NCBI GenBank assembly: GCA_963754235.1
Contig: CAVWFK010000001.1
Span: forward strand, 186,001-250,000
Source: DATAYA01 sp963754235
GTDB taxonomy: Bacteria > Pseudomonadota > Alphaproteobacteria > Acetobacterales > Acetobacteraceae
Direction of reading: 5' to 3'
Length of the DNA: 64,000 nt
Part shown: positions 23,512 to 31,949 of the stretch, one piece after another
Position numbering within the stretch: position 1 is the stretch's first letter
Layout: each line of letters begins with the position of its first letter
The notes under the pieces: model-generated
What the model saw: the letters and a program-made list of their open reading frames with translations, nothing else
The model's database searches: none
Told to the model about the DNA's origin: nothing
Made by a program: the position numbers and the translations under genes

Positions 23512-23999
23512 TCCGGCGTCTCCGCAACCTCCGCCGTCTGCCGCGCCCTCCAGGCATCGAGCCGCGCGGCCAATTCCGGATCGGTCGCGGCAAGGATGGC
23601 GCCGGCGAGCAGGGCGGCGTTGATGGCACCGGCGCGGCCGATCGCGAGCGTGCCCACGGGGACACCGGCCGGCATCTGCACGATCGAGAGCAAGCTGTCC
23701 AATCCCTTGAGCATGTGGGATTCTACAGGTACCCCCAGCACCGGCAGCGGGGTCCATGCGGCCAGCATTCCGGGCAGATGCGCGGCCCCGCCGGCACCGG
23801 CGATCAGCACCCGCAGGCCGCGCCCGCGCGCCGCGCGCGCATACTCGGCAAGCCGGTCGGGCGTGCGATGGGCGGAGATCACGCGCGCTTCATGGGCCAC
23901 GCCGAGGGCCGATAGCGTTTCGGCGGCGTGACGCAATGTCGCCCAGTCGGAACGGCTGCCCATCAGCACGCCGACGCGCGGAGCGGCAGTCGCGGTCAC
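23508..23999 (-). CDS. purE: 5-(carboxyamino)imidazole ribonucleotide mutase
   Basis: PurE moves the carboxyl group made by PurK to C4 of the imidazole. The 163-residue class I protein shows GSRSDWATLRHAAETL, the catalytic SAHRTPDRL loop and GGAAHLPGM. The GTG start at 23999 overlaps the DUF465 stop by four bases, and its own stop overlaps purK, so the three genes form one coupled minus-strand unit. The C-terminal tail (about 15 residues after DAWRARQT) is slightly longer than in enteric PurE. No defect is visible. Confidence 0.95.
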   Translation of the reverse strand: MTATAAPRVGVLMGSRSDWATLRHAAETLSALGVAHEARVISAHRTPDRLAEYARAARGRGLRVLIAGAGGAAHLPGMLAAWTPLPVLGVPVESHMLKGLDSLLSIVQMPAGVPVGTLAIGRAGAINAALLAGAILAATDPELAARLDAWRARQTAEVAETPE

Positions 24000-24196
24000 G
24001 CGATGCTGTCGGGAATCAGGCGGCTCTCCAGCCAGGAAATCTCGTCCTTCAGCAGGAGCTTGCGCTTCTTGAGGCGTTGCAGGTGGAGCTGGTCGGTGCC
24101 GGCGCTGGCGAGCCGGGCGATCACGGTATCGAGGTCACGGTGCTCGCTGCGCAGCTCGTGCAGACGGCGCAGCAGCGAGTCTCGGTCAGTGAGCAT
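23996..24196 (-). CDS. DUF465 (YdcH family) small protein
   Basis: The 66-residue product has the DUF465 pattern, a helical hairpin with SEHRDLDTVIARL and LQRLKKRKLLLKDEISWLE. ATG 24196 is preferred to a TTG one codon earlier. Such proteins are common in alphaproteobacteria and their role is not established. Coupling to purE by a four-base overlap (GTGA) means it is made with the purine enzymes here. A second, divergent DUF465 gene lies 137 bases upstream on the other strand, so the two share one intergenic control region. Confidence 0.88.
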   Translation of the reverse strand: MLTDRDSLLRRLHELRSEHRDLDTVIARLASAGTDQLHLQRLKKRKLLLKDEISWLESRLIPDSIA

Positions 24197-24332
24197 CAAG
24201 CAAGGTTAGCACGGAAGCGGCCTCGGGTGCGCACGCTGAATCGCTTGGCACTCGCCGCCCGCCCGTTCTAAATTCACACCGTGCGGCGACCGACCAAGGG
24301 CGGCGCGGCACCCGTCCATCGGTTCACCGATC

Positions 24333-24518
24333 ATGGAGGCGTCATTGACCGCGCAGACCCGCATCGAGAGCCTGAAGGAGCGCCACGCGATGCTCGAGAG
24401 CCGCATCGCCGACGAGGACCAGCGGCCCCGCCCCGACAGCGACGTGCTCATGCGGCTGAAAGTCGAGAAGCTGCATCTCAAGGAAGAACTCGAGCGGCTG
24501 CGAAGCCAAGACGGCTGA
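24333..24518 (+). CDS. DUF465 (YdcH family) small protein, divergent paralogue
   Basis: The 61 residues form a charged helical hairpin: RIESLKERHAMLESRIADED, then SDVLMRLKVEKLHLKEELERL. This is the DUF465 layout again, with the KVEKLHLKEEL helix matching KKRKLLLKDEI of the minus-strand neighbour. The ATG at 24333 is preceded by CACCGATC rather than a strong ribosome site. The spacing to the convergent trcR stop is 50 bases. The function is unknown. Two divergent copies separated by 137 bases suggest an old inverted duplication. Confidence 0.8.
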   Translation: MEASLTAQTRIESLKERHAMLESRIADEDQRPRPDSDVLMRLKVEKLHLKEELERLRSQDG

Positions 24519-24568
24519 GCCGGGGACGACCGAGCCGCGGGGCGACCGAGCCGCCCCATAGTCGAGGC

Positions 24569-25153
24569 TCAGACCGCCTCAGTGGTCTCCGATCCGGCCG
24601 GCGCGGGGGGCGGCACCGCCTGGCCCTCGCGCGCCAGACGGTCGTTGGCGGCCGCAATCATCGCGTTGAGATCGGTCTGGCTGCACAGGCCGATCGTCAC
24701 CGGGTCGGCGGGCTTGATGTTGGCGCTGTTCCAGTGGCTGCGATCGCGCACCTTCTGGATCGTGTCCTTCGTGGTGCCGAGCAGCTTGACGATCTGCGCA
24801 TCCGAGAGCTGGGGGTAGTTGCGCAGCAGGAAGACGATCGCGTTCGGGCGGTCGTTACGCTTGGCGACGGGCGTGTAGCGGGCGCCCTTGGCCCGGCGCG
24901 GCACCAGCGTCGCGTGCGGCGCGATGTGCAGGCGCGCATCCGGGTCGGCCTCGCAGCGGCGGATTTCCTCGGCGGTCAACTGGCCGTTGGCCACCGGATC
25001 GTAGCCGACGATGCCGGCCGCCACCTCGCCGTCGGCGATCGTCTGCACCTCAAGCGGGTGCATCCCGCAGAAATCGGCGATCTGCGCGAAGGTCAGGGCG
25101 GTCTTCTCGATCAGCCACACAGCGGTGGCCTTGGGCATCAGCGGCATGGTCAT
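24569..25153 (-). CDS. trcR: DUF1013 cell-cycle transcriptional regulator TrcR
   Basis: The 194-residue protein matches the DUF1013/TrcR family, which is restricted to alphaproteobacteria and is known in Rhodobacter-type bacteria as a regulator in the CtrA-linked cell-cycle network. Landmarks are MPKATAVWLIEKTALTFAQI at the start, CGMHPLEVQ, ARYTPVAKRNDRPNAIVF and LLGTTKDTIQKVRDRSHWN, the last being the likely DNA-contact helix. AAGGTG lies nine bases ahead of the ATG at 25153. It is transcribed alone, divergent from the DUF1192 gene. The Pro/Ala-rich C-terminus is not conserved. Confidence 0.9.
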   Translation of the reverse strand: MTMPLMPKATAVWLIEKTALTFAQIADFCGMHPLEVQTIADGEVAAGIVGYDPVANGQLTAEEIRRCEADPDARLHIAPHATLVPRRAKGARYTPVAKRNDRPNAIVFLLRNYPQLSDAQIVKLLGTTKDTIQKVRDRSHWNSANIKPADPVTIGLCSQTDLNAMIAAANDRLAREGQAVPPPAPAGSETTEAV

Positions 25154-25293
25154 GGCGGTTCACCTTTCGGCCCCGGGCGGCATCGCCGGTGGCGGCGGCG
25201 GGCTGGAAATCCGGGGCACACACGGGATATGGAGGCGCGGCCCCGCCACGGTCAAGGATGGCGGCGGCATCGCCCGAAGCCGGAGGCAGCGAC

Positions 25294-25488
25294 ATGGCGT
25301 TCGACCCCGATGACGAACCCCGCCCGCCGCGTCAGCGTCTCGTGCCACTGGCACTCGACCTGCTCGGAGTCGAGGAGCTGCACGCCTACATCGCCGAACT
25401 CCGCGTCGAGATCGCGCGGGTCGAGGCCGAGATCGGCCGCAAGCAGGGCCACCGTAGCGCCGCGGAATCGTTCTTTCGTAAGGGCTGA
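25294..25488 (+). CDS. DUF1192 family small protein
   Basis: The 64-residue product shows the DUF1192 pattern LDLLGVEELHAYIAELRVEI followed by ARVEAEIGRKQGHRSAAES, a short helical protein found next to TrcR-type genes in alphaproteobacteria. GGAGG at 25281-25285 places the start at ATG 25294; a longer frame from 25189 lies in the trcR promoter region and is rejected. It converges on hpnH with a strong hairpin between the stops. Its role is unknown. Confidence 0.85.
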   Translation: MAFDPDDEPRPPRQRLVPLALDLLGVEELHAYIAELRVEIARVEAEIGRKQGHRSAAESFFRKG

Positions 25489-25508
25489 GGGGCGGGGCCC
25501 CTCCCCGA

Positions 25509-25529
25509 CCCCTCCCGCAAGGGGAGGGG
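25509..25529. terminator. Bidirectional hairpin terminator between convergent DUF1192 and hpnH
   Basis: CCCCTCCC (25509-25516), loop GCAAG and GGGAGGGG (25522-25529) make an eight-pair GC-rich stem between two convergent stop codons (25488 and 25545). There is no U tract, so termination strength is uncertain. The motif also resembles a widespread bacterial extragenic palindrome. Confidence 0.6.
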
Positions 25530-25544
25530 AGAAGGTTTGCGCGG

Positions 25545-26690
25545 TCAGTTCGCTGCGGCGGACGGCTTCTGGTGGGCGAGGCTCGCGAGCTTCTCCTCGA
25601 CATGGCGGCTGAATACGTATTCCGCCGGCCGCTGGCCATCGAGCCTGATCTCCGGCGCCATCGGCCCTTCGACCCGCGGCCCGCGGAGCGCCACCCGTGC
25701 GACCTTGAGCGGATGCTTCACCGCATCGATCACCGCCGTCGCCTCGTAGCCGGAATGCACCATGCAGTCGGCGCACTTCTCGTAGTTGCCGGTGCCGTAC
25801 TTTTCCCAGCCGGTGCTTTCCATCAACTCGGCGAAGGTCTTCGCGTAGCCCTCGCCCAGCAGGTAGCAGGGCTTCTGCCAGCCGAACACGTTGCGCGTCG
25901 GCTTGCCCCACGGCGTGCAGCGATAGGTCTCGTTGCCGGCAAGGAAGTTCATGAATAGCGGCGATTGCGTGAAGCGCCACTTCCTGCCGCCGCGCCGGCC
26001 GGGATCACGCGCCAGGATGTCGCGGAACAACTGCTTCGTCTTGCGGCGGCTGAGGAAATGCGCCTGGTCGGGGGCGCGTTCATAGGCGTAGCCGGGCGAG
26101 GTCATGATCCCGTCCACGCCGATCGCCATCGCCTCGTCGAAGAAGCGGGCGACCCGCTTGGGGTCGGCGCCGTCGAACAGCGTGCAGTTGATCGAGACCC
26201 GGAACCCCGCCTCCTTGACCCGGCGGATCGCGGCGGTGGCGCGGTCGAACACTCCCTCCTGGTCCACCGCCCTATCGTGCATTGCGCGGTCGCCGTCGAG
26301 ATGGACGTCGAACGAGAAATACGGATCAGGCTTGAACTGATCGAGCTTCTTTTCGAGCAGCAGGGCGTTGGTGCAGAGATAGACGAACTTCTTTCGCGCC
26401 AGGATACCCTGCACGATCGCGCCGATCTCCCGATGCAGCAGCGGCTCGCCGCCCGCGATCGCGACCACCGGCGCGCCGCATTCATCGACGGCGGCGAGGC
26501 AGTCCTCGACCGAAAGGCGCTGGTTCAGGATCGGCGCCGGATAGTCGATCTTGCCGCACCCGGGACAGGCGAGGTTGCAGCGGAACAGCGGCTCGAGCAT
26601 CAGCACCAGCGGATACCGCTTGCGGCCGATGACGTGTTGCTTAACGACATAGGCGCCGACACGCAGCACCTGACGCAGGGGAACGGACAT
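25545..26690 (-). CDS. hpnH: Adenosyl-hopene transferase (radical SAM)
   Basis: HpnH adds the adenosyl radical of S-adenosylmethionine to diploptene, the first step of side-chain extension of hopanoids. The 381-residue protein has the radical SAM cluster site CNLACPGCGK near residue 40, the GGEPLLH SAM-binding segment near 82 and a C-terminal region rich in conserved Trp/Tyr with CADCMVHSGYE. The ATG at 26690 gives the family N-terminus MSVPLRQVLRVG; longer frames do not. It sits 19 bases downstream of ispH, which supplies isoprenoid units, so hopanoid and isoprenoid supply are linked in one transcript. Confidence 0.95.
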   Translation of the reverse strand: MSVPLRQVLRVGAYVVKQHVIGRKRYPLVLMLEPLFRCNLACPGCGKIDYPAPILNQRLSVEDCLAAVDECGAPVVAIAGGEPLLHREIGAIVQGILARKKFVYLCTNALLLEKKLDQFKPDPYFSFDVHLDGDRAMHDRAVDQEGVFDRATAAIRRVKEAGFRVSINCTLFDGADPKRVARFFDEAMAIGVDGIMTSPGYAYERAPDQAHFLSRRKTKQLFRDILARDPGRRGGRKWRFTQSPLFMNFLAGNETYRCTPWGKPTRNVFGWQKPCYLLGEGYAKTFAELMESTGWEKYGTGNYEKCADCMVHSGYEATAVIDAVKHPLKVARVALRGPRVEGPMAPEIRLDGQRPAEYVFSRHVEEKLASLAHQKPSAAAN

Positions 26691-26709
26691 GCGGCGGAGA
26701 CTCCTGCTT

Positions 26710-27633
26710 TCAGGCGAGCTCGGCGGGGAACTTGAAGCGCACGTTCTCGGCGACGCCGGCGAGCGTGGACACCTCGATCGGGCGAATGTCGCGCAGGCCG
26801 TCGAGCACGCCCTGCACAAGCGTCTCCGGCGCCGAAGCGCCGGCGGTCAGCCCGACCGAGGAGACCGCGTCGAACCAGTCCGGCCGCAGCGCGCTCGCGT
26901 CTTCGATCAGGTAGGCGGGCTTGCCGAGCTCCTGGCCGATTTCGCGCAGCCGGTTGGAGTTGGAGCTGTTGCGACTGCCGACCACCAGGATCATGTCAAC
27001 GGCGCGGGCAAGATCACGCACTGCCTGCTGACGGTTCTGGGTGGCGTAGCAGATGTCGCGCACGTCCGGCCCCACGATGGCCGGGAAGCGCACCTTTAGG
27101 GCGGCAATGATGCCGCGAGTGTCATCAACCGAAAGTGTCGTCTGTGTGATATAGGCAAGCCGCTCGGGATCGGCGACCTCGAGTCGCGCCACATCGTCGA
27201 CGGTCTGCACCAGGTGAACCTTGCCCGGGATCTGCCCGATCGTGCCCTCGACCTCCGCGTGCCCCGCATGGCCGACCAGCACGACCTCGCGTCCTTGGGC
27301 AGCGTAGCGCCGGCCCTCGGCATGGACCTTGGCGACCAGCGGGCAGGTCGCGTCGATCACCGGCAGGTCGCGGGTCGCGGCCAGTTCCTCCACCCGACGG
27401 GCGACGCCGTGGGCGCTGAATACGGTCATTGCACCCGCCGGCACCTCGTCGAGTTCATCGACGAACACCGCCCCGCGGGCACGCAGGTTCTCGACCACGT
27501 GGCGGTTGTGGACGATCTCGTGACGCACGTAGATCGGCGGACCGAATTTGTCGAGCGCACGCTCGACGATCTCGATCGCCCGCTCGACCCCGGCGCAGAA
27601 GCCTCGTGGCTGGGCCAGGACGACCCGCATCAT
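26710..27633 (-). CDS. ispH: 4-hydroxy-3-methylbut-2-enyl diphosphate reductase
   Basis: IspH makes IPP and DMAPP in the last step of the MEP pathway, using a [4Fe-4S] cluster. The three ligand cysteines are in GFCAGVERAI (Cys13), DATCPLVAK and ICYATQNRQ. SAHGVAR and HNRHVVENL carry the active-site histidines, and GSRNSSNSNRL is the diphosphate-binding loop. It is 307 residues long, normal for the family. GAGGTGAGG precedes the ATG at 27633. The gene leads the ispH-hpnH unit. The 252 bases between it and tlyA must hold divergent promoters, although I cannot point to them. Confidence 0.96.
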   Translation of the reverse strand: MMRVVLAQPRGFCAGVERAIEIVERALDKFGPPIYVRHEIVHNRHVVENLRARGAVFVDELDEVPAGAMTVFSAHGVARRVEELAATRDLPVIDATCPLVAKVHAEGRRYAAQGREVVLVGHAGHAEVEGTIGQIPGKVHLVQTVDDVARLEVADPERLAYITQTTLSVDDTRGIIAALKVRFPAIVGPDVRDICYATQNRQQAVRDLARAVDMILVVGSRNSSNSNRLREIGQELGKPAYLIEDASALRPDWFDAVSSVGLTAGASAPETLVQGVLDGLRDIRPIEVSTLAGVAENVRFKFPAELA

Positions 27634-27885
27634 GCCTCACCTCTCGCAAAACTTGACCGCGACCCTGGACTTGACCACGACCCCTGGCGGCAGGCGCACG
27701 ATCGGCCGGAGCCGCGGCGCACCATTTCCAGAGTCTGCCGCTGGGCATATGACACGCCGCGGCACCCACCACAACGGGTGCTGCCGGACGGCGTTGCGCG
27801 CCCCAGGCCGTCCGGCAGCCTGGTGTTGCAATATTGCCAGCCCAGACAACGGCTGCCCCGACGCTAGCCGCCCCGATACTGGCCG

Positions 27886-28680
27886 ATGAAGCAGCGGGCG
27901 GACCAGCTTCTGGTCGAGCGCGGCCTGGTCGAGAGCCGCGCCCGCGGCCAGGCGCTGATCCTGGCCGGGCGGGTGTTCACGGGCGAGCGGCGGGTGGCCA
28001 AGCCGGGCGAAGCGCTGCCTGCCGACGCGCCGCTTGAGGTGCGCGGCCAGGACCACCCTTGGGTCTCCCGCGGCGGCGTGAAGCTCGCCCATGCGCTCGA
28101 TCATTTCGCGCTCTCGCCGGTCGGGCGGGTCTGCCTCGATATCGGCGCCTCCACCGGCGGGTTCACCGACGTGCTGCTCGCCCGCGGTGCGGCGCGGGTC
28201 CACGCGGTCGATGTCGGCCGGGGCCAGCTCGCCTGGAAGCTGCGCAACGACCCGCGCGTGGTGCCACACGAGCGCGTCAACGCCCGTTACCTGGCCGCGG
28301 AGGCGATCGGGGAGAGGGTGGCGGCCCTGGTGTGCGACGCGAGTTTCATCGGGCTGGCGACCCTGCTGCCCGCGCCACTCGGGCTGTGCGCGCCCGGGGC
28401 ATGGGCAGTGGCACTGATCAAGCCGCAATTCGAGGCCGGGCCGGCGGCGGTGGGCGCGGGCGGGGTGGTGCGCGACGCCGCCGTGCATCGCGCCGTGTGC
28501 GGGCGGATCGTCGCCTGGTGGGGCAGTCTGCCGGGCTGGACAGTGCTCGGCGTGACCGACAGCCCGATCAGCGGCCGCGACGGCAATCGCGAGTTCCTCA
28601 TCGCGGCCTGCCGGGCCGCTCACCTGGACGCGACCGCGGGGGACGGGAGGTCGGTGTCGGGCAGGGAATCGACGTCGTAG
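27886..28680 (+). CDS. tlyA: TlyA family rRNA (cytidine-2'-O)-methyltransferase
   Basis: The 264-residue protein has an N-terminal S4 RNA-binding domain (QRADQLLVERGLVESRARGQ, residues 2-60) and an FtsJ-like methyltransferase domain with the SAM loop DIGASTGGFTDVLL near residue 86 and IKPQFEAGP as the K-D-K-E-type catalytic region. TlyA proteins 2'-O-methylate ribosomal RNA; some also act as hemolysins. The last 20 residues (LDATAGDGRSVSGRESTS) go beyond the usual end at EFLIAA and overlap the 3' end of the convergent DUF2272 gene by 61 bases, which suggests the ancestral stop was lost. Confidence 0.92.
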   Translation: MKQRADQLLVERGLVESRARGQALILAGRVFTGERRVAKPGEALPADAPLEVRGQDHPWVSRGGVKLAHALDHFALSPVGRVCLDIGASTGGFTDVLLARGAARVHAVDVGRGQLAWKLRNDPRVVPHERVNARYLAAEAIGERVAALVCDASFIGLATLLPAPLGLCAPGAWAVALIKPQFEAGPAAVGAGGVVRDAAVHRAVCGRIVAWWGSLPGWTVLGVTDSPISGRDGNREFLIAACRAAHLDATAGDGRSVSGRESTS

Positions 28681-29579
28681 AGCACCTGCACCACGACGAA
28701 CCAGGGATAGCGCGTGTCAAGCACCGTGCCGGACGGATCGGCGAGCTTGCCGTCGGGGGTGACGGGGACGTGCTTCAACGTCACCGCGTCATCGACATTC
28801 CCGCCAATGACGCTGATCTGCCCGGCCATGGGCCGCGGCACCGGCAACGGCATCTCGCCAGCGGCGGAGGCCGGAGACGGGGGCGCCCCCTGCGCGGCCG
28901 CCGATGCCACCACGATGTCGCAATGGCCGGGCCAGGGGTCCGGGGTCGGCAGGTTGCCGAAGGTCAGCGCAGTCCTGCCCATGACGCCCTCGCAGATCAG
29001 GTCGCCCGGCCGGGGCGCGTAGTCGGTGGGCCGCTGGTCCCGGAGGGCATAGCCGCGGTCAAACGCTGCGTTGACGTAGCCCGCGTGGTTGATCGAATAC
29101 GGGAACCGCGTGCCGGCGCCGGCGACACGCATCACGTAGGAGATGAAGGCCGCCGACCAGGCGTAGTCGCCATCGACGCTCGCCGGAAACACCGCGCCTT
29201 CCGAATTGTGCTTGCCTGTCCAGTTGGCTTCGCGCATCTCCGGCCACATCGCGGTCCACCAGTATTCGCCGACCCGCTCCCACAGACCGGGCCAGCGCTC
29301 GGGTTTTTCCCAGGGTTGCGGCGGCGGGCGATCCTTGGGATCAACGTCATCGATCGGGCCGCCAAACAGGCGCCACTCGCGCTCCGCGACCGCCACCGCC
29401 TCGTCGCGGGCGAACGGCTCATAAGGCTGGCGAGCAAAGATCGGCACGTGCTCGTCGGGGACGGGCGCCTGCGGCGCGAGGAGCGGCCGGTGAATGGCGG
29501 CGCGGGGCCGCACCACGGGTTTGGCGGCGCAGCCGGCGATCGCCAGCGGGCCGAGGACGAGCAGGACGGAACGGCGCAT
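28620..29579 (-). CDS. DUF2272 lipoprotein
   Basis: The 319-residue protein starts MRRSVLLVLGPLAIAGC, a short lipoprotein signal with the lipobox LAIAGC, so it is probably anchored to a membrane in the periplasm. The body matches DUF2272: AEREWRLFGG, ERVGEYWWTAMW, WSAAFISYVMRVAG and NHAGYVNAAFDRG, with RPGDLICEG and GHCDIVV carrying a Cys and His that resemble an NlpC/P60-like (cysteine peptidase) site. A cell-wall hydrolase-like role is therefore possible but unproven. Its 3' end overlaps tlyA on the opposite strand. Confidence 0.82.
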   Translation of the reverse strand: MRRSVLLVLGPLAIAGCAAKPVVRPRAAIHRPLLAPQAPVPDEHVPIFARQPYEPFARDEAVAVAEREWRLFGGPIDDVDPKDRPPPQPWEKPERWPGLWERVGEYWWTAMWPEMREANWTGKHNSEGAVFPASVDGDYAWSAAFISYVMRVAGAGTRFPYSINHAGYVNAAFDRGYALRDQRPTDYAPRPGDLICEGVMGRTALTFGNLPTPDPWPGHCDIVVASAAAQGAPPSPASAAGEMPLPVPRPMAGQISVIGGNVDDAVTLKHVPVTPDGKLADPSGTVLDTRYPWFVVVQVLYDVDSLPDTDLPSPAVASR

Positions 29580-29667
29580 GCCGCATTCGATCGCATGAGC
29601 CGGTGGCCGACTTCAAGCCGTTTGGTAAGCGTTGCGATCGGGGGCGCGCCGTGGAATGTTACAACGC

Positions 29668-31155
29668 ATGGCTGATCCAGGGCAGGCCGATCGCAGCCAG
29701 CGCGTGCCGACCGGCGACGACGCGCTCGCGCCCGGTCTGCCCGCATCCGGTCTGCTCGCGTCCGGACTCGCCGATCTGGTCCGGCTGGCGCGCCACGCCT
29801 GCGCCGCATCCGCGGCGGCAATTGTCCTGGTCGACCACGACAGCGCCCGCGTCGCCGCGGTCGCGGGCTGCGCGGCCGATTCCGTGCCGCTCGACGCCGC
29901 CGCAGCGCAGCCAGGCGCGGCCATCCCCGGCCCGGACGGCGAGACCGCGGGGTTTCTCTGGCTGTGCAATTCCGCCGCCGGGCCGGCGCCCACGGCAGAA
30001 CAGGCAGCACTCGCCCGGCAAGCCGGTTCGCTGCTGGCGCTGGCCACCGCCCGAGAGGAGGCGGCCCGCTATCGCGATGCGTTCCAGTCCGCCGCTGTTG
30101 ACCTGGTGCTGATCGGCGTCGAGCCGGACGGAACCTTTCGCTACGAGGACCTGAATCGCGCGCATCGCGAGAATACCGGCCTGACGCCGGAGGGCTTCGT
30201 CGGCCGCGGCCCCGAGGACATCTTTGGACCAGAGATGGCTGCGATGGCGCGCCGCACTTATGCGAGCGTCGCGGAGACCGGGCAATCGCTCGAGTACGAG
30301 CTCCCGGTGCGCTTTCCGGCCGGTGAGCGCATCCGGCGCTCGTCGATGGTGCCGCTGCGCGATCCGAGCGGCCGGGTCGCACGCATCCTGCTCACTTCCA
30401 TTGACCTGACCGAAATGCGCCGGACCGAGGCGCAACTGCGACAGGCGCAGAAGATGGAGGCGATGGGCCAGCTCACCGGCGGCATCGCGCATGATTTCAA
30501 TAACCTGCTGACGGCAGTGATCGGCAGTCTGGAGCTCGCAAGAAGTCGCATCGCGGAGCCGGCGACGCGGCGACGGGTGGACATCGCGGTGCGCGCCGCG
30601 CAGCGGGGCGGCGAACTGACCCGGCAACTGCTCGCTTTTGCGCGCCAGCAGCGGCTGGTGCCGCAGCCGGTTGACGTCAATGCAGTGCTGAGGGGCCTGG
30701 GCGAGCTGCTGCAGCGCACCTTGGGAGGCCTGATCGAGGTGCAATCCCAGCTCGCCCCTGGACTATGGCCGGCGTTCGCCGATGCGACGCAGGTGGAGCA
30801 CGCGGTGCTGAACCTGGCGCTCAACGCGCGCGATGCGATGCCCGAGGGCGGGCGATTGCTGGTGCAGACCGCAAACGTCGGCGTCGCAGAGGGCCAGGTC
30901 GCCGGGCTCGCGGCGGGCGATTACGTTCGGATCGCGGTCGCCGACACCGGCGCGGGGATGGCCCTCGATGTGCTCGAACGCGCGATGGAGCCGTTCTTCA
31001 CCACCAAAGGGCCGGGCAGAGGCACCGGGCTGGGACTGGCGCAGGTCTATGGCTTGGTGCGTCAGCTCGGTGGTGGCGTCCGGTTGCACAGCGCCCCACG
31101 AGAGGGCACGACGGCCGAGATGTTCCTGCCGCGCGCGGGCGAGATCGCGAGCTAG
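29668..31155 (+). CDS. PAS-domain histidine kinase, separated from its receiver by an in-frame TAG
   Basis: This 495-residue soluble kinase begins at ATG 29668 (a TTG at 29632 is also in frame). An N-terminal GAF-like region (about 25-130) leads to a PAS domain (about 145-255, IGVEPDGTFRYEDLNRAHRE), then a HisKA domain with the phospho-His in GGIAHDFNNLL and an HATPase (NARDAMPEGG, DTGAGM, GRGTGLGLAQVYGL). It ends at TAG 31153-31155. The same frame continues after the stop through an Ala-rich linker into a complete receiver domain ending at 31575, so the ancestral protein was a hybrid kinase of about 635 residues, like others in this window. Confidence 0.9.
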   Translation: MADPGQADRSQRVPTGDDALAPGLPASGLLASGLADLVRLARHACAASAAAIVLVDHDSARVAAVAGCAADSVPLDAAAAQPGAAIPGPDGETAGFLWLCNSAAGPAPTAEQAALARQAGSLLALATAREEAARYRDAFQSAAVDLVLIGVEPDGTFRYEDLNRAHRENTGLTPEGFVGRGPEDIFGPEMAAMARRTYASVAETGQSLEYELPVRFPAGERIRRSSMVPLRDPSGRVARILLTSIDLTEMRRTEAQLRQAQKMEAMGQLTGGIAHDFNNLLTAVIGSLELARSRIAEPATRRRVDIAVRAAQRGGELTRQLLAFARQQRLVPQPVDVNAVLRGLGELLQRTLGGLIEVQSQLAPGLWPAFADATQVEHAVLNLALNARDAMPEGGRLLVQTANVGVAEGQVAGLAAGDYVRIAVADTGAGMALDVLERAMEPFFTTKGPGRGTGLGLAQVYGLVRQLGGGVRLHSAPREGTTAEMFLPRAGEIAS

Positions 31156-31575
31156 GCGCCGGTTGCGGCGCCGGCCACGGCCGCCGCCGCCCGCGGCCAC
31201 AGCATCCTGCTGGTGGATGACGAGCCGGACGTGCGGGAAATCGCGGCCGACATGCTGACCGATGCGGGCCATTACGTCCGCGCCGCCGCGAGCGGGGCGG
31301 AGGCGCTGGCGCTGCTGGCAGCCGCCCCCGCCGATGCGCTGGTGGTCGATCTCGCCATGCCAGGCATCAGCGGCCCCGAACTTGCGCGGCAGGCGCGGGC
31401 GCTGCATCCCGGCCTGCCGGTGCTGCTCCTGACCGGGCACGTGGACACCTTGCCGTGGCTACCCGAGGCGTCGCTACCGGTGTTGCGCAAACCCTATTCG
31501 CAATCGGCGCTGCTGGAGGCGGTGGCCCGCACCATCGCCTCCAGCGGCGCCGCGGCGGGCGGGGTCAGCCGGTGA
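31156..31575 (+). pseudogene. Receiver domain stranded behind an amber stop
   Basis: The frame of the upstream kinase continues directly after TAG as an alanine/proline linker and a full REC domain: SILLVDDEPDVREIAADML, ALVVDLAMPGISG with the phosphoacceptor Asp, LLLTGH and the KPYSQ lysine. There is no start codon between the TAG and the first beta strand that would leave that strand whole; the first GTG (31213) falls inside LLVDD. So the domain is expressed only by read-through or if the TAG is an error. It overlaps the end of the convergent DUF427 gene by 11 bases. Confidence 0.8.
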
Positions 31576-31846
31576 CCTGGACGCCCTTCCAGAATGCCAC
31601 GCGGTGCGCGATCGAGTTCGCCGCCGGCTTCGGCTCGGGATAGGACCAGACCGAGTCCTCATTACGCGCACCGTCCACTTCGAGACTGTAATAACGGGCC
31701 GTACCCTTCCACGGGCAGACGCTGGTATGCGTGCTGGGGCGCACCAGGTCGCGCCGCAGCGACGCCTCGGGGAAGTAGGCGTTGCCCTCGACAGTGACGA
31801 TATCGTCGCTCTCGGCGACGGTTGCGCCGTGCCATACCGCTTTCAT
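31565..31846 (-). CDS. DUF427 domain protein
   Basis: This 93-residue protein matches the short, single-domain DUF427 family: MKAVWHGATVAES at the start, VEGNAYFPEASL, VCPWKGTARYYSLEVDG and VWSYPEPK. The fold is a small beta barrel and the role is not known; related domains are fused to enzymes in other bacteria. GGAGCAG five bases upstream supports ATG 31846. It reads away from the EthD-like gene, sharing a 100-base divergent gap, and converges on the stranded receiver domain. Confidence 0.88.
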   Translation of the reverse strand: MKAVWHGATVAESDDIVTVEGNAYFPEASLRRDLVRPSTHTSVCPWKGTARYYSLEVDGARNEDSVWSYPEPKPAANSIAHRVAFWKGVQVTG

Positions 31847-31949
31847 GCTGCTGCTCCGTGCCGGATGAATGGACCGGCCCAAGATGTGGCGCGCGTCGGC
31901 GATCAGACCAGCCCCTCGCCCGATGTGGGGCGCCGCGGTAGAAGCGGGG

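Noticed and set aside
24281..25612. A 443-residue plus-strand frame
   Set aside because: It is the antisense of trcR and overlaps several small genes that have family support.
31213..31575. An independent single-domain response regulator
   Set aside because: The only start codon (GTG 31213) would remove half of the first beta strand; the frame is continuous with the upstream kinase except for the TAG.
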